A stretch of DNA of 64,000 nucleotides, taken from Parapedobacter sp964498395. Its GTDB lineage: Bacteria > Bacteroidota > Bacteroidia > Sphingobacteriales > Sphingobacteriaceae. A program made the translations under genes and the position numbers. Positions 35,786 through 44,056 of the stretch are shown one piece after another (positions within the stretch are counted from its first letter, which is position 1; every line of letters starts with the position of its first letter). The stretch is taken from assembly GCA_964498395.1 (NCBI GenBank), contig CAZCHE010000013.1, positions 1 through 64,000 on the forward strand. Reading direction: 5' to 3'. The notes beneath the pieces were generated by a model. The model had not been told where the DNA came from. It did not search any database and was given only the letters and a program-made list of their open reading frames with translations.

Positions 35786-36379
35786 TTAGAAGTAAAATTG
35801 TACACCTAACCTTGGTGCCAATGAGTTGGCGTTCAAACCGAATGAATTAGTCGTTACTTTGTTGCCGTTCTCAGGAGTTGAGCTTGCATTTTGGTAGTAT
35901 AGACCTCTTACAGAAAGTTCAATACCGATTTTGCTGGTTGGGAAATATGCAAATCCTGGAGCCAGTTCCACACCGTAGCGTTCGGTATTACCTACCTTGG
36001 TGTCATCAGCTTTCAGGGTTCCCCAAGCCATCGGTACGGAAAGTTGTCCGAAGAATTTGAAATCTCCGTCACCTTTATATACACGGGCAAATGGGGCAAC
36101 ACTGAATGCGTTTAAGTTATCGCCGCCGAATACGGTCGCCGCACCGGTGTTTTTTTCATATGTATACCCGATACCTGTACCGATGGCGAAGTTGTCCTTA
36201 ATAAAAAAACCAATAGAAGGCGCGATGCCGAAAGCATGCGATTCGGTATCTGCGTCTTTCACTTTGTGATAATCATAAGAAACATTTCCACCAAGGATCG
36301 TCTTTCCTTTTTCGGTTTGTGCGTTTGCAGCAAATGTTACTGCGATGGCAGCTGACAAGGTTAAAAATAGTTTTTTCAT
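35786..36379 (-). CDS. Small outer-membrane beta-barrel protein
   Basis: A 197-residue exported barrel of the OmpA/OmpW-like porin-family type. The signal peptide (MKKLFLTLSAAIAVTFAANA, cut near AQT) is followed by GKTILGGNVSYDYHK and alternating hydrophobic strands, ending LGVQFYF with the terminal phenylalanine needed for barrel assembly. The role is unknown, possibly structural or a surface receptor. Confidence 0.82.
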   Translation of the reverse strand: MKKLFLTLSAAIAVTFAANAQTEKGKTILGGNVSYDYHKVKDADTESHAFGIAPSIGFFIKDNFAIGTGIGYTYEKNTGAATVFGGDNLNAFSVAPFARVYKGDGDFKFFGQLSVPMAWGTLKADDTKVGNTERYGVELAPGFAYFPTSKIGIELSVRGLYYQNASSTPENGNKVTTNSFGLNANSLAPRLGVQFYF

Positions 36380-36680
36380 TTTGTATAAATTTTAGTTAAA
36401 CCATTCAGTCTTTTTAATTTTACTATTTGACTGTTGATGTCAATTAAACAATACCGGTGCCAAATGGTCGTTTGGCATAACCTATTTTTGTCATTGTTTT
36501 GTCGCTTTTATTTATAGCTATATGTTAGTGCCTGAAAGCCTATTGTTTACGATTTTAGCATTTTTTAGAGGATTTTATTTTTATTTATCTTCGCTTTTTT
36601 CGATTTAGGTGTCAGTACGTCACATCGTGATATTTTAAAACTGACTTTTTGATACAAATTGTCAGTCACCGAAAAGTCAT
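36380..36680. other. Gene-free region upstream of the barrel gene
   Basis: No gene is visible between the barrel start and the dnaJ terminator. It is AT-rich. An inverted repeat TGCCAAA-N6-TTTGGCA (36458-36464 with 36471-36477) lies about 85 bases upstream of the barrel ATG and could be an operator. No consensus minus-strand promoter was found. Confidence 0.4.
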
Positions 36681-36715
36681 CAAAAAAGCCAGGCAGTTGA
36701 GAAACTACCTGGCTT
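36681..36715 (-). terminator. Intrinsic terminator of dnaJ
   Basis: A 13-bp stem with one G-T wobble on the minus strand (36715-36703 with 36698-36686), a four-base loop, and a following T run (36687-36682) lie about 30 bases after the dnaJ stop. Confidence 0.8.
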
Positions 36716-36746
36716 GATTTATGGGGTCGTATCGAGCGATTTAACG

Positions 36747-37886
36747 CTATTCGAAATACTCTTTTATGCGTTCAAAAAACGTCTTCTCGTTTCTGCCCGG
36801 TTGGGGTTTGAAATTGGGCGATTCGCGGAGTCGTTCAAGCAGATCCCGTTCTTCCGACGAAACGGCTTTGGGGGTCCAAACGTTGACATAAATGAGTTGG
36901 TCTCCCTTATGGTAGGAATTGACCTCAGGTACACCTTTACCTTTCAAGCGCAATATTTTCCCGCCCTGGGTGCCGGGTTCTACTTTGATTTTAGCTTTTC
37001 CGTCGATGGTGGGCACTTCCACACTGGTTCCCAATGCGGCATCTACGAAATTGATGTACAGGTCATAGACGACATTGGTACCATCTCGTTTGAGGGTCTC
37101 ATGGGGTGTTTCCTCTACGAGGATGATCAGGTCGCCGGGAACACCTCCCCGTGGGGCTGCGTTACCTTTTCCGCTCATGGATAATTGCATCCCCTCGCTG
37201 ACTCCCGCCGGTATATTGATGCTGATCGTTTCTTCGCCACGAACCAAGCCGTCACCCCTACATACGGGGCATTTGGCTGAGATTTCTACTCCCTCACCAT
37301 TACAGGTCGGGCACGTACTGGTGGTTTGCATTTGCCCAAGGATCGTGTTTGTGACCCTCCTTACCGATCCAGCCCCGCCACACGTACGGCACGTATGGAA
37401 AGACGATTTGTCCTTTGCGCCACTGCCATCACAGGCAGAACAGATGATCTGCTTGTTGACCTTGATTTTCTTCTCTACCCCTTTGGCGATCTCCTGCAAG
37501 GTCAGTTTGACCTTGATGCGGAGGTTGGTGCCTTTGGCTACACGGCGCCCCCCGCGTTGGCCACCACCGAAGAAGCTTTCGAATGGGCTACCACCGCCAA
37601 AAATGTCACCAAATTGGCTGAATATATCTTCCATATTCATACCGCCACCTCCGAAACCGCCAGCACCGCCACTATGGCCAAATTGGTCATAACGTTGCCG
37701 CTTCTCCGGATTGCTAAGGATCTCGTAGGCTTCGGCAGCTTCCTTGAATTTTTCCTCGGCTTCCTTGTTGTTTGGGTTCTTGTCGGGGTGGTATTTGATG
37801 GCTAGCTTCCGGTAAGCTGACTTTATTTCTGCTTGGTCTGCGCTACGCGAAACACCTAATATGTCGTAGTAATCTCGTTTTGACAT
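36747..37886 (-). CDS. dnaJ: Chaperone DnaJ
   Basis: A 379-residue Hsp40 co-chaperone that delivers substrates to DnaK and stimulates its ATPase. The J domain (1-70) carries HPD in KYHPDKNPNN. A Gly/Phe-rich linker (about 75-115) leads to the zinc region with four CxxCxGxG repeats (CSACDGSG, CRTCGGAG, CPTCNGEG, CPVCRGDG), then substrate-binding domains to the C-terminus. It follows grpE by 12 bases on the minus strand; dnaK is not in the window. Confidence 0.97.
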   Translation of the reverse strand: MSKRDYYDILGVSRSADQAEIKSAYRKLAIKYHPDKNPNNKEAEEKFKEAAEAYEILSNPEKRQRYDQFGHSGGAGGFGGGGMNMEDIFSQFGDIFGGGSPFESFFGGGQRGGRRVAKGTNLRIKVKLTLQEIAKGVEKKIKVNKQIICSACDGSGAKDKSSFHTCRTCGGAGSVRRVTNTILGQMQTTSTCPTCNGEGVEISAKCPVCRGDGLVRGEETISINIPAGVSEGMQLSMSGKGNAAPRGGVPGDLIILVEETPHETLKRDGTNVVYDLYINFVDAALGTSVEVPTIDGKAKIKVEPGTQGGKILRLKGKGVPEVNSYHKGDQLIYVNVWTPKAVSSEERDLLERLRESPNFKPQPGRNEKTFFERIKEYFE

Positions 37887-37898
37887 GCTTACGTTGTG

Positions 37899-38480
37899 TT
37901 AATTGCCTACAACCACCTTGGCGTAACGCAAAACTTTATCGTTTAAAAAATAACCTTTTTCGATTTCGTCGATGACCTTGCCTTTCAGGTCATCGCTCGG
38001 TGCAGGTACGCTGGTGATCGCCTCTTGCAATTCGGCGTCGAATGGCTTGCCGATGGATTCCATTTCCTTCAGCCCCTGCTGTGTTAATATGTTTTTCAGT
38101 TTTTGACCCACGAGCATAACCCCTTCTTTTACGGGGGTGACTTCCGTTGCGGCTTCAAAAGATTTTAACGCCCGATCGAGGTCATCGATGACGGGGAGTA
38201 AGCTGGCAACGATGTCTTTACCTGCCGTTTGCATAAGTTCGATGCGCTCTTTTGAGACCCGACGTTTGTAATTGTCGAATTCAGCATACAGGCGTAGGTA
38301 TTTGTCGTTTGCTGCCGCAAGCTCGTCGGTCAACCGCTGTTCGGCTGTCGGTTCCTCCGTTCCAGTTTTTATTTCGGTATCGGTTTGAGCAGCTTCGGTT
38401 GATTGCGCTTCTTGGGCAACAAATTCGTTTTCACCCGTATTATCCCAATTGTCTTGGTTTCCTTTCTTCTTATTTGCCAT
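37899..38480 (-). CDS. grpE: Nucleotide exchange factor GrpE
   Basis: A 193-residue DnaK nucleotide-exchange factor. A charged, Glu/Thr-rich N-terminal third (residues about 1-55) precedes the long coiled-coil (ELAAANDKYLRLYAEFDNYK) and the C-terminal beta domain (PFDAELQEAIT...GYFLNDKVLRYAKVVV). ATG 38480 is chosen because MANKKKG begins the hydrophilic head; an in-frame ATG at 38537 is less likely. It is the first gene of a grpE-dnaJ pair. Confidence 0.95.
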   Translation of the reverse strand: MANKKKGNQDNWDNTGENEFVAQEAQSTEAAQTDTEIKTGTEEPTAEQRLTDELAAANDKYLRLYAEFDNYKRRVSKERIELMQTAGKDIVASLLPVIDDLDRALKSFEAATEVTPVKEGVMLVGQKLKNILTQQGLKEMESIGKPFDAELQEAITSVPAPSDDLKGKVIDEIEKGYFLNDKVLRYAKVVVGN

Positions 38481-38617
38481 AGTTGTTGTTCGTATTATCA
38501 ACTTTTTGCATGCCTCAATTTCATTGCCAATGCGCAAACCCCGTCACCCTGTCAGTTTTTCAGGTCAATACACTTACAAAATGGCGTATTCACTGCCGAT
38601 TTCGACGTCGTGGCAGT

Positions 38618-39298
38618 CTATATCGTCACATTGTCGTGCAATGAGCCATCCGCTGTTTTGATGATGCGTGAGGGCATGTTCCGGATGATTTGGTAATCAT
38701 GGGTCGCCATCAGAATGGCTGTTCCCGAGCGGCTGATTTCCTTTAGGAGCAATACGATTTCCTCTGACGTTTCGGGGTCGAGGTTTCCGGTAGGTTCGTC
38801 GGCCAGGATGATTTCGGGGTTATTCAGCAGTGCCCTAGCAATCACGACGCGTTGTTGTTCGCCGCCGGATAATTCATGGGGCATTTTCTTCAGTTTGGAA
38901 CGTAACCCAACTTTTTCCAGTACATCAAGCATCCGGTTATTGATGAGCCCTTTGTCTTTCCATCCGGTGGCACGTAGGGCAAATTCGAGGTTTTTCTCCA
39001 CCGTCCGGTCGGTCAGCAGGTGGAAGTCCTGAAAGACGATGCCCAGCTTTCTGCGTAAGAAAGGTACATCCCGTTCGCTGAGTTTTTTGAGGTCGAAACC
39101 GGCCACCATCCCTTCACCGCTGGCGATGTGTAGGTCGCCATAGATGATTTTCAGTAGACTACTTTTACCACTGCCCGTTTGCCCGATGAGGAAAACGAAT
39201 TCGCCTTTGTCGATTTTGATGTTGACGTTGGAAAGCACCAAGTGCTTAGGCTGGTAAATGTCTACGTTTTTAAGTGTGATTACCGTATCGCCTATCAT
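38618..39298 (-). CDS. ftsE: FtsE-like ABC ATPase
   Basis: A 226-residue ABC ATPase of the FtsE type, which with the membrane protein FtsX links cell division to septal peptidoglycan hydrolases. Walker A GQTGSGKSS is near residue 38, the signature LSGGEQQR near 143, Walker B ILADEPTGNLDPET near 165. VFQDFHLLTDRTVEKNL is typical of FtsE/LolD/MacB-like proteins. No ftsX lies alongside, so a LolD-like role is also possible. It follows the 67-residue gene after 4 bases. Confidence 0.85.
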   Translation of the reverse strand: MIGDTVITLKNVDIYQPKHLVLSNVNIKIDKGEFVFLIGQTGSGKSSLLKIIYGDLHIASGEGMVAGFDLKKLSERDVPFLRRKLGIVFQDFHLLTDRTVEKNLEFALRATGWKDKGLINNRMLDVLEKVGLRSKLKKMPHELSGGEQQRVVIARALLNNPEIILADEPTGNLDPETSEEIVLLLKEISRSGTAILMATHDYQIIRNMPSRIIKTADGSLHDNVTI

Positions 39299-39302
39299 AA
39301 AC

Positions 39303-39506
39303 TTATAATTCTAATTTTTTAATCTGTCCAAAAGGCATTTCTTGTACGACCTCCATGATATATGCCGCTTTGTCACCCAATCCCAGTTTTTCCAAGGACT
39401 TGTCAGGGCGATCTACCCTGAAATAGGCCACTAATGTAAAGGCATCGTCCCGTAATTGAACGTAGTCCGGTATTTTAGCAACGCCCTTGACTTTGATGAC
39501 ATACAT
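39303..39506 (-). CDS. Small conserved-looking hypothetical protein
   Basis: A 67-residue acidic/basic mixed protein starting MYVIKVKGVAKIPDYVQLRD. It has no signal or membrane segment and no known motif. The predicted promoter just upstream and the 4-base gap to the FtsE-like gene indicate a real gene in an operon with it. The start at 39506 fits a transcription start almost at the ATG. Function unknown. Confidence 0.65.
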   Translation of the reverse strand: MYVIKVKGVAKIPDYVQLRDDAFTLVAYFRVDRPDKSLEKLGLGDKAAYIMEVVQEMPFGQIKKLEL

Positions 39507-39512
39507 GATGGA

Positions 39513-39544
39513 CAAAGTTAGCATTAATTGGGTGAAAGAAGAAA
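39513..39544 (-). promoter_or_regulatory. Promoter of the small protein-ftsE unit
   Basis: Minus strand TAACTTTG (39520-39513) matches TAnnTTTG; TTTC (39544-39541) 20 bases upstream is a one-off match to the -33 TTTG. Transcription would begin at or within a few bases of the ATG at 39506. Confidence 0.5.
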
Positions 39545-39570
39545 GCTAAAGGGTTTCATTCTCGAGCCAT

Positions 39571-40593
39571 TTACGATTTGACATGTTGGGCCAGAAAATC
39601 GAGTGTGTTTACACCATCCGCATAATCGTCAAGTGCCGGATGCTGGCTCTCTCCGAATCCCACCAAAGGGGTCGGGATTTGTAGGTTTTCTCGACTAACC
39701 ACACATTGCAATTCAGGGGCTAGCGCCGTTAACCGATCGGTAACCGAGGGGATATCCGCATAGGTTTCCTGATACAGTACCGCGAGCGGCGATGCGGTTC
39801 GTTCGTCGTGTTTGACTAACAGGAAACCGTTGTCGTAGTGCTTGTCACCGTTGATGAGGTAAATGGACTTGTTGTAATCGTAGTTATTGCTGTATTTATG
39901 GTGGTGGATGATGTCTGCAAATGGGGCAATGCCCTCGAAAAACAGGGAAATATCGTATCCTTCGGGTGTGAACAGTTTGGAGACACTGCGGCATCCCAAT
40001 CCGAAGTAGTCAAACACATCATGGCCAAGTCGGTTGAAGTCGTCATGGCTTTCCGTTCCAGTCAAAATGGCTACGCTGTTCCGGTTCTTCCGTATGATGT
40101 GTGGCTTGCTGCCGAAATAGTGTTCAAAATACCGAGCGGTGTTATTGCTACCCGTGGCGATGACCAAGTCGAAATCGGCCAATCGTTCGGTATAATGGAT
40201 TTTTTTAGAAAAATGGGGGGCGATCTCTTGCAGTTTGTCCAGTAGGTAAGGGGTAAGCAACCGGTCGTCTGAAGACAATTTTATTTGCGCTTCGAAGCCG
40301 GCGATCAGCACACAAAGGATATCATGGAAACCGACCAACGGGATATTGCCAGCAAGCACTAACCCGACACGTTTGCCGATTTCGTGATCAAACGGATAGC
40401 TATCCAGCCAACGCTCCAATTGGTTTCCTCGGAGATTGTTGGCAATGGCAGCGATGGCGCGGTGGATGTCTGGAAGCGTAAACCACGGGTTTCCCTGTGC
40501 GGCGGAGTCAATGATTTGGTCAAGTTGGGGGGCGCCCGAACGTAAATACTCCCCTAATTGGACGAATGCTTCAATGCGTTGTTTCTTTGTCAA
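39571..40593 (-). CDS. Acyl-CoA reductase (LuxC-family)
   Basis: A roughly 340-residue LuxC-like aldehyde-dehydrogenase-fold protein predicted to reduce acyl-CoA or acyl-thioester to aldehyde with NADPH. GKRVGLVLAGNIPLVGFHDI, KLSSDDRLLTPYLLDKL and DYFGLGCRSVSKLFTPEGYD (with the catalytic-type cysteine in GLGCRS) are evident. No lux genes are near, so this is not a light-emission operon. TTG at 40593 (LTKKQRIEAF) is taken as start because homologues begin here; ATG at 40713 would add sequence of non-coding appearance. Confidence 0.75.
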   Translation of the reverse strand: MTKKQRIEAFVQLGEYLRSGAPQLDQIIDSAAQGNPWFTLPDIHRAIAAIANNLRGNQLERWLDSYPFDHEIGKRVGLVLAGNIPLVGFHDILCVLIAGFEAQIKLSSDDRLLTPYLLDKLQEIAPHFSKKIHYTERLADFDLVIATGSNNTARYFEHYFGSKPHIIRKNRNSVAILTGTESHDDFNRLGHDVFDYFGLGCRSVSKLFTPEGYDISLFFEGIAPFADIIHHHKYSNNYDYNKSIYLINGDKHYDNGFLLVKHDERTASPLAVLYQETYADIPSVTDRLTALAPELQCVVSRENLQIPTPLVGFGESQHPALDDYADGVNTLDFLAQHVKS

Positions 40594-40759
40594 AATGTGA
40601 ACTTTAGACCCCCTAATACGTAATATTTGTTGTATATTTGCAAAAAATATAATGCGGTCGTAAAAAAGACGACTGGATTTATAGTGAAATCCTTCGCTTT
40701 TTGAAACGAGCACAAAAATAGGGTTTTTATTTTTATCATATTATTTTGTAAGGATATAA

Positions 40760-41113
40760 ATGGCGATTAAGATAACAGATGAGTGCATCAATTGTGGGGC
40801 GTGCGAACCGGAATGCCCGAACAATGCAATATATGACGCGGGGGTTAGCTGGCGGTTTTCCGAAGGAACGGAGTTGAGCGGAATCATCGATTTTGGCGAC
40901 GGAACGACCTTGGATGCCGATGAAGAGCAAGCGGCGATATCGGATGAAGTATATTACATTGTATCGGATAAATGTACAGAATGTGTGGGTTTCCACGATG
41001 AGCCCCAATGTGCGGCGGTATGCCCTGTAGATTGCTGCGTAGACGACGAAGATATCCGTGAGACGGAAGAGGAGTTGTTAGCTAAGAAAGCATGGTTGCA
41101 TAACGAAGGTTAG
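40760..41113 (+). CDS. Two-cluster [4Fe-4S] ferredoxin
   Basis: A 117-residue cytosolic electron carrier. Cluster motifs are CINCGACEPECP (residues 10-21) and CTECVGFHDEPQCAAVCPVD (about 75-94), the second having the longer spacing of Allochromatium-type ferredoxins. The protein is acidic, as expected. It is divergent from the acyl-CoA reductase gene. A TATATTTG element at 40633-40640 may be its -7 box. A terminator follows. Confidence 0.93.
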   Translation: MAIKITDECINCGACEPECPNNAIYDAGVSWRFSEGTELSGIIDFGDGTTLDADEEQAAISDEVYYIVSDKCTECVGFHDEPQCAAVCPVDCCVDDEDIRETEEELLAKKAWLHNEG

Positions 41114-41140
41114 CAACCGATCATATTTTTCGGTATTTTG

Positions 41141-41175
41141 AGGCCTTCCTAATCACTAGGGAGGCCTTTCTTTTT
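41141..41175 (+). terminator. Intrinsic terminator of the ferredoxin gene
   Basis: A 10-bp stem with one wobble (41141-41150 with 41158-41167), a seven-base loop, then TTTCTTTTT. Confidence 0.8.
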
Positions 41176-41189
41176 GATGGTGTACTCCA

Positions 41190-41666
41190 CTAGCATTTGC
41201 CGGGAACGACTAATACGGGGCAATTGGCCCTGCGTATCACGCTTTCTGATACGCTACCCGATATGAAATGGTCAAATCCTGTGCGCCCGTGGGTGCCCAT
41301 GATGATGAGATCGGCCGCCCATTCGCCCGCAACGGAAAGTATTTCTTGTTTGGGATTGCCTATCCGGCTGAATGTGAACACTTCCTTGATATCATCGAAC
41401 TTCCTACTGATCTCATCGAGCATGGATTTGGAGTTTTCTTCCTGTATTTCCGTGGTTTCAGGGATGATGATGGGCTGTTGTCCCATTAACGGATCGGCGC
41501 CGTAGTTGGTTGGCGAGGCCGGTTCGATGACATGTACCAACGCTACGGAAGCGTCCATGGTCTTCGCAAGGGAATGCCCATGTTGTAGCGCTTTTTTGGA
41601 GCACTCACTGTCGTCTGTCGCAATGAGTATACGGCTGTATTTTGTTGGTTTCGTATCCATAACCAT
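41190..41666 (-). CDS. Universal stress protein (UspA family)
   Basis: A 158-residue single-domain Usp with the ATP-binding signature GTHGRTGFDHFISGSVSESV near residues 125-145 and the start YSRILIATDDSECSKKAL. The G-2x-G-9x-G(S/T) pattern is preserved, so nucleotide binding is likely. It is cytosolic; its target is unknown. Two start codons (41666, 41660) are six bases apart and cannot be separated. Confidence 0.92.
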   Translation of the reverse strand: MVMDTKPTKYSRILIATDDSECSKKALQHGHSLAKTMDASVALVHVIEPASPTNYGADPLMGQQPIIIPETTEIQEENSKSMLDEISRKFDDIKEVFTFSRIGNPKQEILSVAGEWAADLIIMGTHGRTGFDHFISGSVSESVIRRANCPVLVVPGKC

Positions 41667-41790
41667 GAGGTTGAACAGTTAAACACTGATAAAGATAACA
41701 ATTTTTACGCTATTTTGGTTTTCTAAATCATTGGTTATCCGCTCTTTCGTGTCCATCAACTAACCGCTTGCAGGTCGGAGCGACATAGGC

Positions 41791-42438
41791 TTAAGACAAT
41801 TCCTGCATCAAGTTGTCAAATGCAGCACGTAGATCAGCCAGCTCGGTCTCTACCTTGGCTAATCGCGTTTCCAACTCCGCATTGGTACCGGCCTGAGCAG
41901 GTTCATTATAGTCGTCATCTGCTATTTCAGTGCCTCCTAACAGATGCACATATCGGGCCTCCTTTTGCCCTGGCCGCTTGGCCAATTGCTTAACATACGG
42001 GTGTTCGGCATTAGCCAGGTTGTCGAGTAGGGACTGCACTTCGTCGAGCGACTCAAATTCGAACATCCTGCCGGCATTGGTGTTTAGTTCGCCCGGCGTC
42101 TGCGGGCCACGTAATAACAATAGGCAGATCAGGGTTACCTCGGCCGGGATAACCGGATATACCACCGCGAAGTTATGTTTATACTTGGTGACCCTACTAG
42201 AACCACCGGTAACCGTAGACACCAAACCTTTTTTTCGAAGGGAGTCCAGGGTGGAAATCACCGTACTATCGTCGTAATTTACCACGGGCTTTCTGGAGGT
42301 TTTTTGATTGCAGGCAGAAACCAAACTATTCAGGGTAAGCGGATAATACTCGGGCGTCGTCCGGGCTTTTTCCATCAGTGCACCCATTACCCGTTGTTCT
42401 TCGGCCGATAAAATAGGAAGTATAGTCGTCGTGTCCAT
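41791..42438 (-). CDS. YceH/DUF480 family winged-helix protein
   Basis: A 215-residue protein of the YceH (DUF480) family, which has two winged-helix domains. LSAEEQRVMGALMEKARTTP, YPLTLNSLVSACNQKTSR, DSLRKKGLV and LLRGPQTPGELNTNAGRM are the conserved blocks. The C-terminal 40 residues form a predicted coiled coil (ETRLAKVETELADLRAAFD). Function is poorly known; a DNA-binding role is plausible. The divergent gap to the LuxR-type gene is 254 bases. Confidence 0.9.
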   Translation of the reverse strand: MDTTTILPILSAEEQRVMGALMEKARTTPEYYPLTLNSLVSACNQKTSRKPVVNYDDSTVISTLDSLRKKGLVSTVTGGSSRVTKYKHNFAVVYPVIPAEVTLICLLLLRGPQTPGELNTNAGRMFEFESLDEVQSLLDNLANAEHPYVKQLAKRPGQKEARYVHLLGGTEIADDDYNEPAQAGTNAELETRLAKVETELADLRAAFDNLMQELS

Positions 42439-42612
42439 TGGTTTGGCTTATCATTCAGCAACCAAAAATGTGATTTTTATTGCAAAATAACAAGACTTTC
42501 AATGTGAAAGAACCTGGTGGTGATGCAATCGGAAGGCAGGTTTTCTCTTGCGGTATCGATATCCCAATGAACGGATAAGTATAGGGCTAGTTAAATTACA
42601 CCAATTTAGGTA

Positions 42613-42643
42613 TTTATGTAATGCGACAGGTAATATAACTTTG
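42613..42643 (+). promoter_or_regulatory. Promoter of the eCIS-linked LuxR-type gene
   Basis: TTTA (42613-42616), 19 bases, TAACTTTG (42636-42643) closely fits the Bacteroidota consensus, with one mismatch at the -33 box. Transcription would start near 42650, about 43 bases before the regulator's ATG. It is the only good promoter seen ahead of the injection-system genes. Confidence 0.6.
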
Positions 42644-42692
42644 TATAACAGATATTTGGGGATTTTTGTCTACTCAGATAATTTGAAAAACC

Positions 42693-43340
42693 ATGAAAAC
42701 ACACCATCTAATTGTGGGAAACCCGACACTTTTATTAGTCGGCCTTAAGCAAATCATTTCGGGCATGGGGGATACGGAGGTTGTTCAAACGACAACCTTG
42801 AAAACGAATGCGATATTGAAATTGGTTCAATCGTGTTCGCTAGATTTCTTATGGGTAGCATCGCGAAGCCCTGAAAATGAATCGATGAGGTTTTGTAGGC
42901 AGATGGCAGACAGTTGCCCGAATGTAAAAATCATGGTGTTTTGTGAAAATACGGACTCGAAAGTCATCAGGGGATTTCTACAGGCTAAGGCCAATGCTTA
43001 CCTATTGCCTTGTTGTGTAACCAGCAACATCGAGGAAGCGATTCGTGCCGTGAGCCGTAACAATGTTTATATCGACCCACATCTGCGGCAATACCTGGTT
43101 GACTATATGCTTAACCTGCGTGAGAAACATACGTCCATGACCGCACTGACCAAGCGGGAAAAGGAAGTGCTCAAATTGATTGTCGAGGAGAATACGACAC
43201 ATGAGATTGCAAATAAATTGTATATCAATAGCTGTACCGTGGAAACGCATCGCCTGCACCTCATCCAAAAAATGGGTGTGAAAAATACCGCTGGTCTGGT
43301 AAGGGAGGCCCTCGTGCGTAAGCTATACGCGCATCCATGA
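42693..43340 (+). CDS. LuxR-type regulator with degenerate receiver domain
   Basis: A 215-residue NarL/LuxR-family DNA-binding protein. The C-terminal helix-turn-helix (about 150-212: LTKREKEVLKLIVEENTTHE, then VETHRLHLIQKMGV) is canonical. The N-terminal 125 residues follow the receiver pattern but lack its chemistry: the phospho-acceptor aspartate position is A56 (LWVASRSPEN), the acidic pair near residue 9 is G-N, and the conserved lysine is replaced near LLP106. It therefore probably works without phosphorylation. Its position directly upstream of the eCIS operon, same strand, suggests it controls it. Confidence 0.85.
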   Translation: MKTHHLIVGNPTLLLVGLKQIISGMGDTEVVQTTTLKTNAILKLVQSCSLDFLWVASRSPENESMRFCRQMADSCPNVKIMVFCENTDSKVIRGFLQAKANAYLLPCCVTSNIEEAIRAVSRNNVYIDPHLRQYLVDYMLNLREKHTSMTALTKREKEVLKLIVEENTTHEIANKLYINSCTVETHRLHLIQKMGVKNTAGLVREALVRKLYAHP

Positions 43341-43405
43341 ATTCCATGAGTTTTCAAAATCCATTTTTACGTTGATGTTTGCTGGCGCTGAGTTGTAGAC
43401 CTTTG

Positions 43406-43441
43406 TTTAACCCGTTTTTCCATACGGTTAAACGGGTTAAA
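43406..43441 (+). promoter_or_regulatory. Perfect 12-bp inverted repeat before the eCIS operon
   Basis: TTTAACCCGTTT (43406-43417) and AAACGGGTTAAA (43430-43441) are perfectly inverted around a 12-base loop, ending 11 bases before the first eCIS ATG. There is no T run, so a simple terminator is unlikely. It may be a regulator operator or a hairpin that controls readthrough or translation. Confidence 0.55.
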
Positions 43442-43452
43442 TCGTAACGTCT

Positions 43453-44049
43453 ATGATCGACCAAGTCATCAATGCCATTGTCGCCAAACTCAACACCTAT
43501 ATCGGTACGGTTGAACCAGAGGTCGTATTGGGGAATATTTCGTTGATTGACGCCTATCAGGATGTTTCCTCCCAAAGTCTTAATGACAAGGTGGTTGCCT
43601 CCGTTATCAATATCAAACAAGAGGAAACGCTGCGCAATATCCCGTTTCGAAGTACGACCTATCAGGCCGGTGGCCCTCAAGGTGTAGAACGCCAACCGGA
43701 AATTTATTTGAACGTGTATCTCTTGTTTGGCGCAAATAAGAATAACTATGGCACGGCGCTCCAGCGCATTTCGCAAGTGATTTCTTTTTTCCAACGACAA
43801 TTTGTTTTTATGCCGACAGACACACCGTTGTTGGCAACGCTTAACCTAGACAAACTCGTGTTTGAATTGTATTCCACGAGTTTCGAAGAGCTCAACCAGC
43901 TTTGGGGGGTAATGGGTGGGAAATATATTCCATCCGTCGTCTATAAGATGAAGCTCGCTGTCATTCAAGAAGCAGAAGAACAGGGTGCTGGAATCATTTC
44001 AGAGGTACGGCTGAGGTCTGGAAATTTAAGTGTGGTTTCAGTAGAATAA
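43453..44049 (+). CDS. DUF4255 (Pvc16/Afp16-like) tail-terminator protein
   Basis: A 198-residue DUF4255 family protein. In Afp, PVC and related systems this protein caps the tube/sheath end distal to the baseplate and fixes particle length with the tape measure. The start MIDQVINAIVAKLNTYI and the block LYLLFGA...YGTALQRISQVISFFQ, followed by FELYSTSFEELNQLWGVMGG and PSVVYKM, are the family's conserved parts. It opens the eCIS operon; the next gene starts 7 bases after its stop. Confidence 0.9.
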   Translation: MIDQVINAIVAKLNTYIGTVEPEVVLGNISLIDAYQDVSSQSLNDKVVASVINIKQEETLRNIPFRSTTYQAGGPQGVERQPEIYLNVYLLFGANKNNYGTALQRISQVISFFQRQFVFMPTDTPLLATLNLDKLVFELYSTSFEELNQLWGVMGGKYIPSVVYKMKLAVIQEAEEQGAGIISEVRLRSGNLSVVSVE

Positions 44050-44056
44050 AAAAGCA

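Noticed and set aside
40594..40713. N-terminal extension of the acyl-CoA reductase
   Set aside because: The added residues have a non-coding composition and overlap an AT-rich divergent promoter region; the TTG start is preferred, though without proof.
43406..43441. Intrinsic terminator after the LuxR-type gene
   Set aside because: The stem is perfect but lacks any following T run, so it is listed as a regulatory repeat instead.
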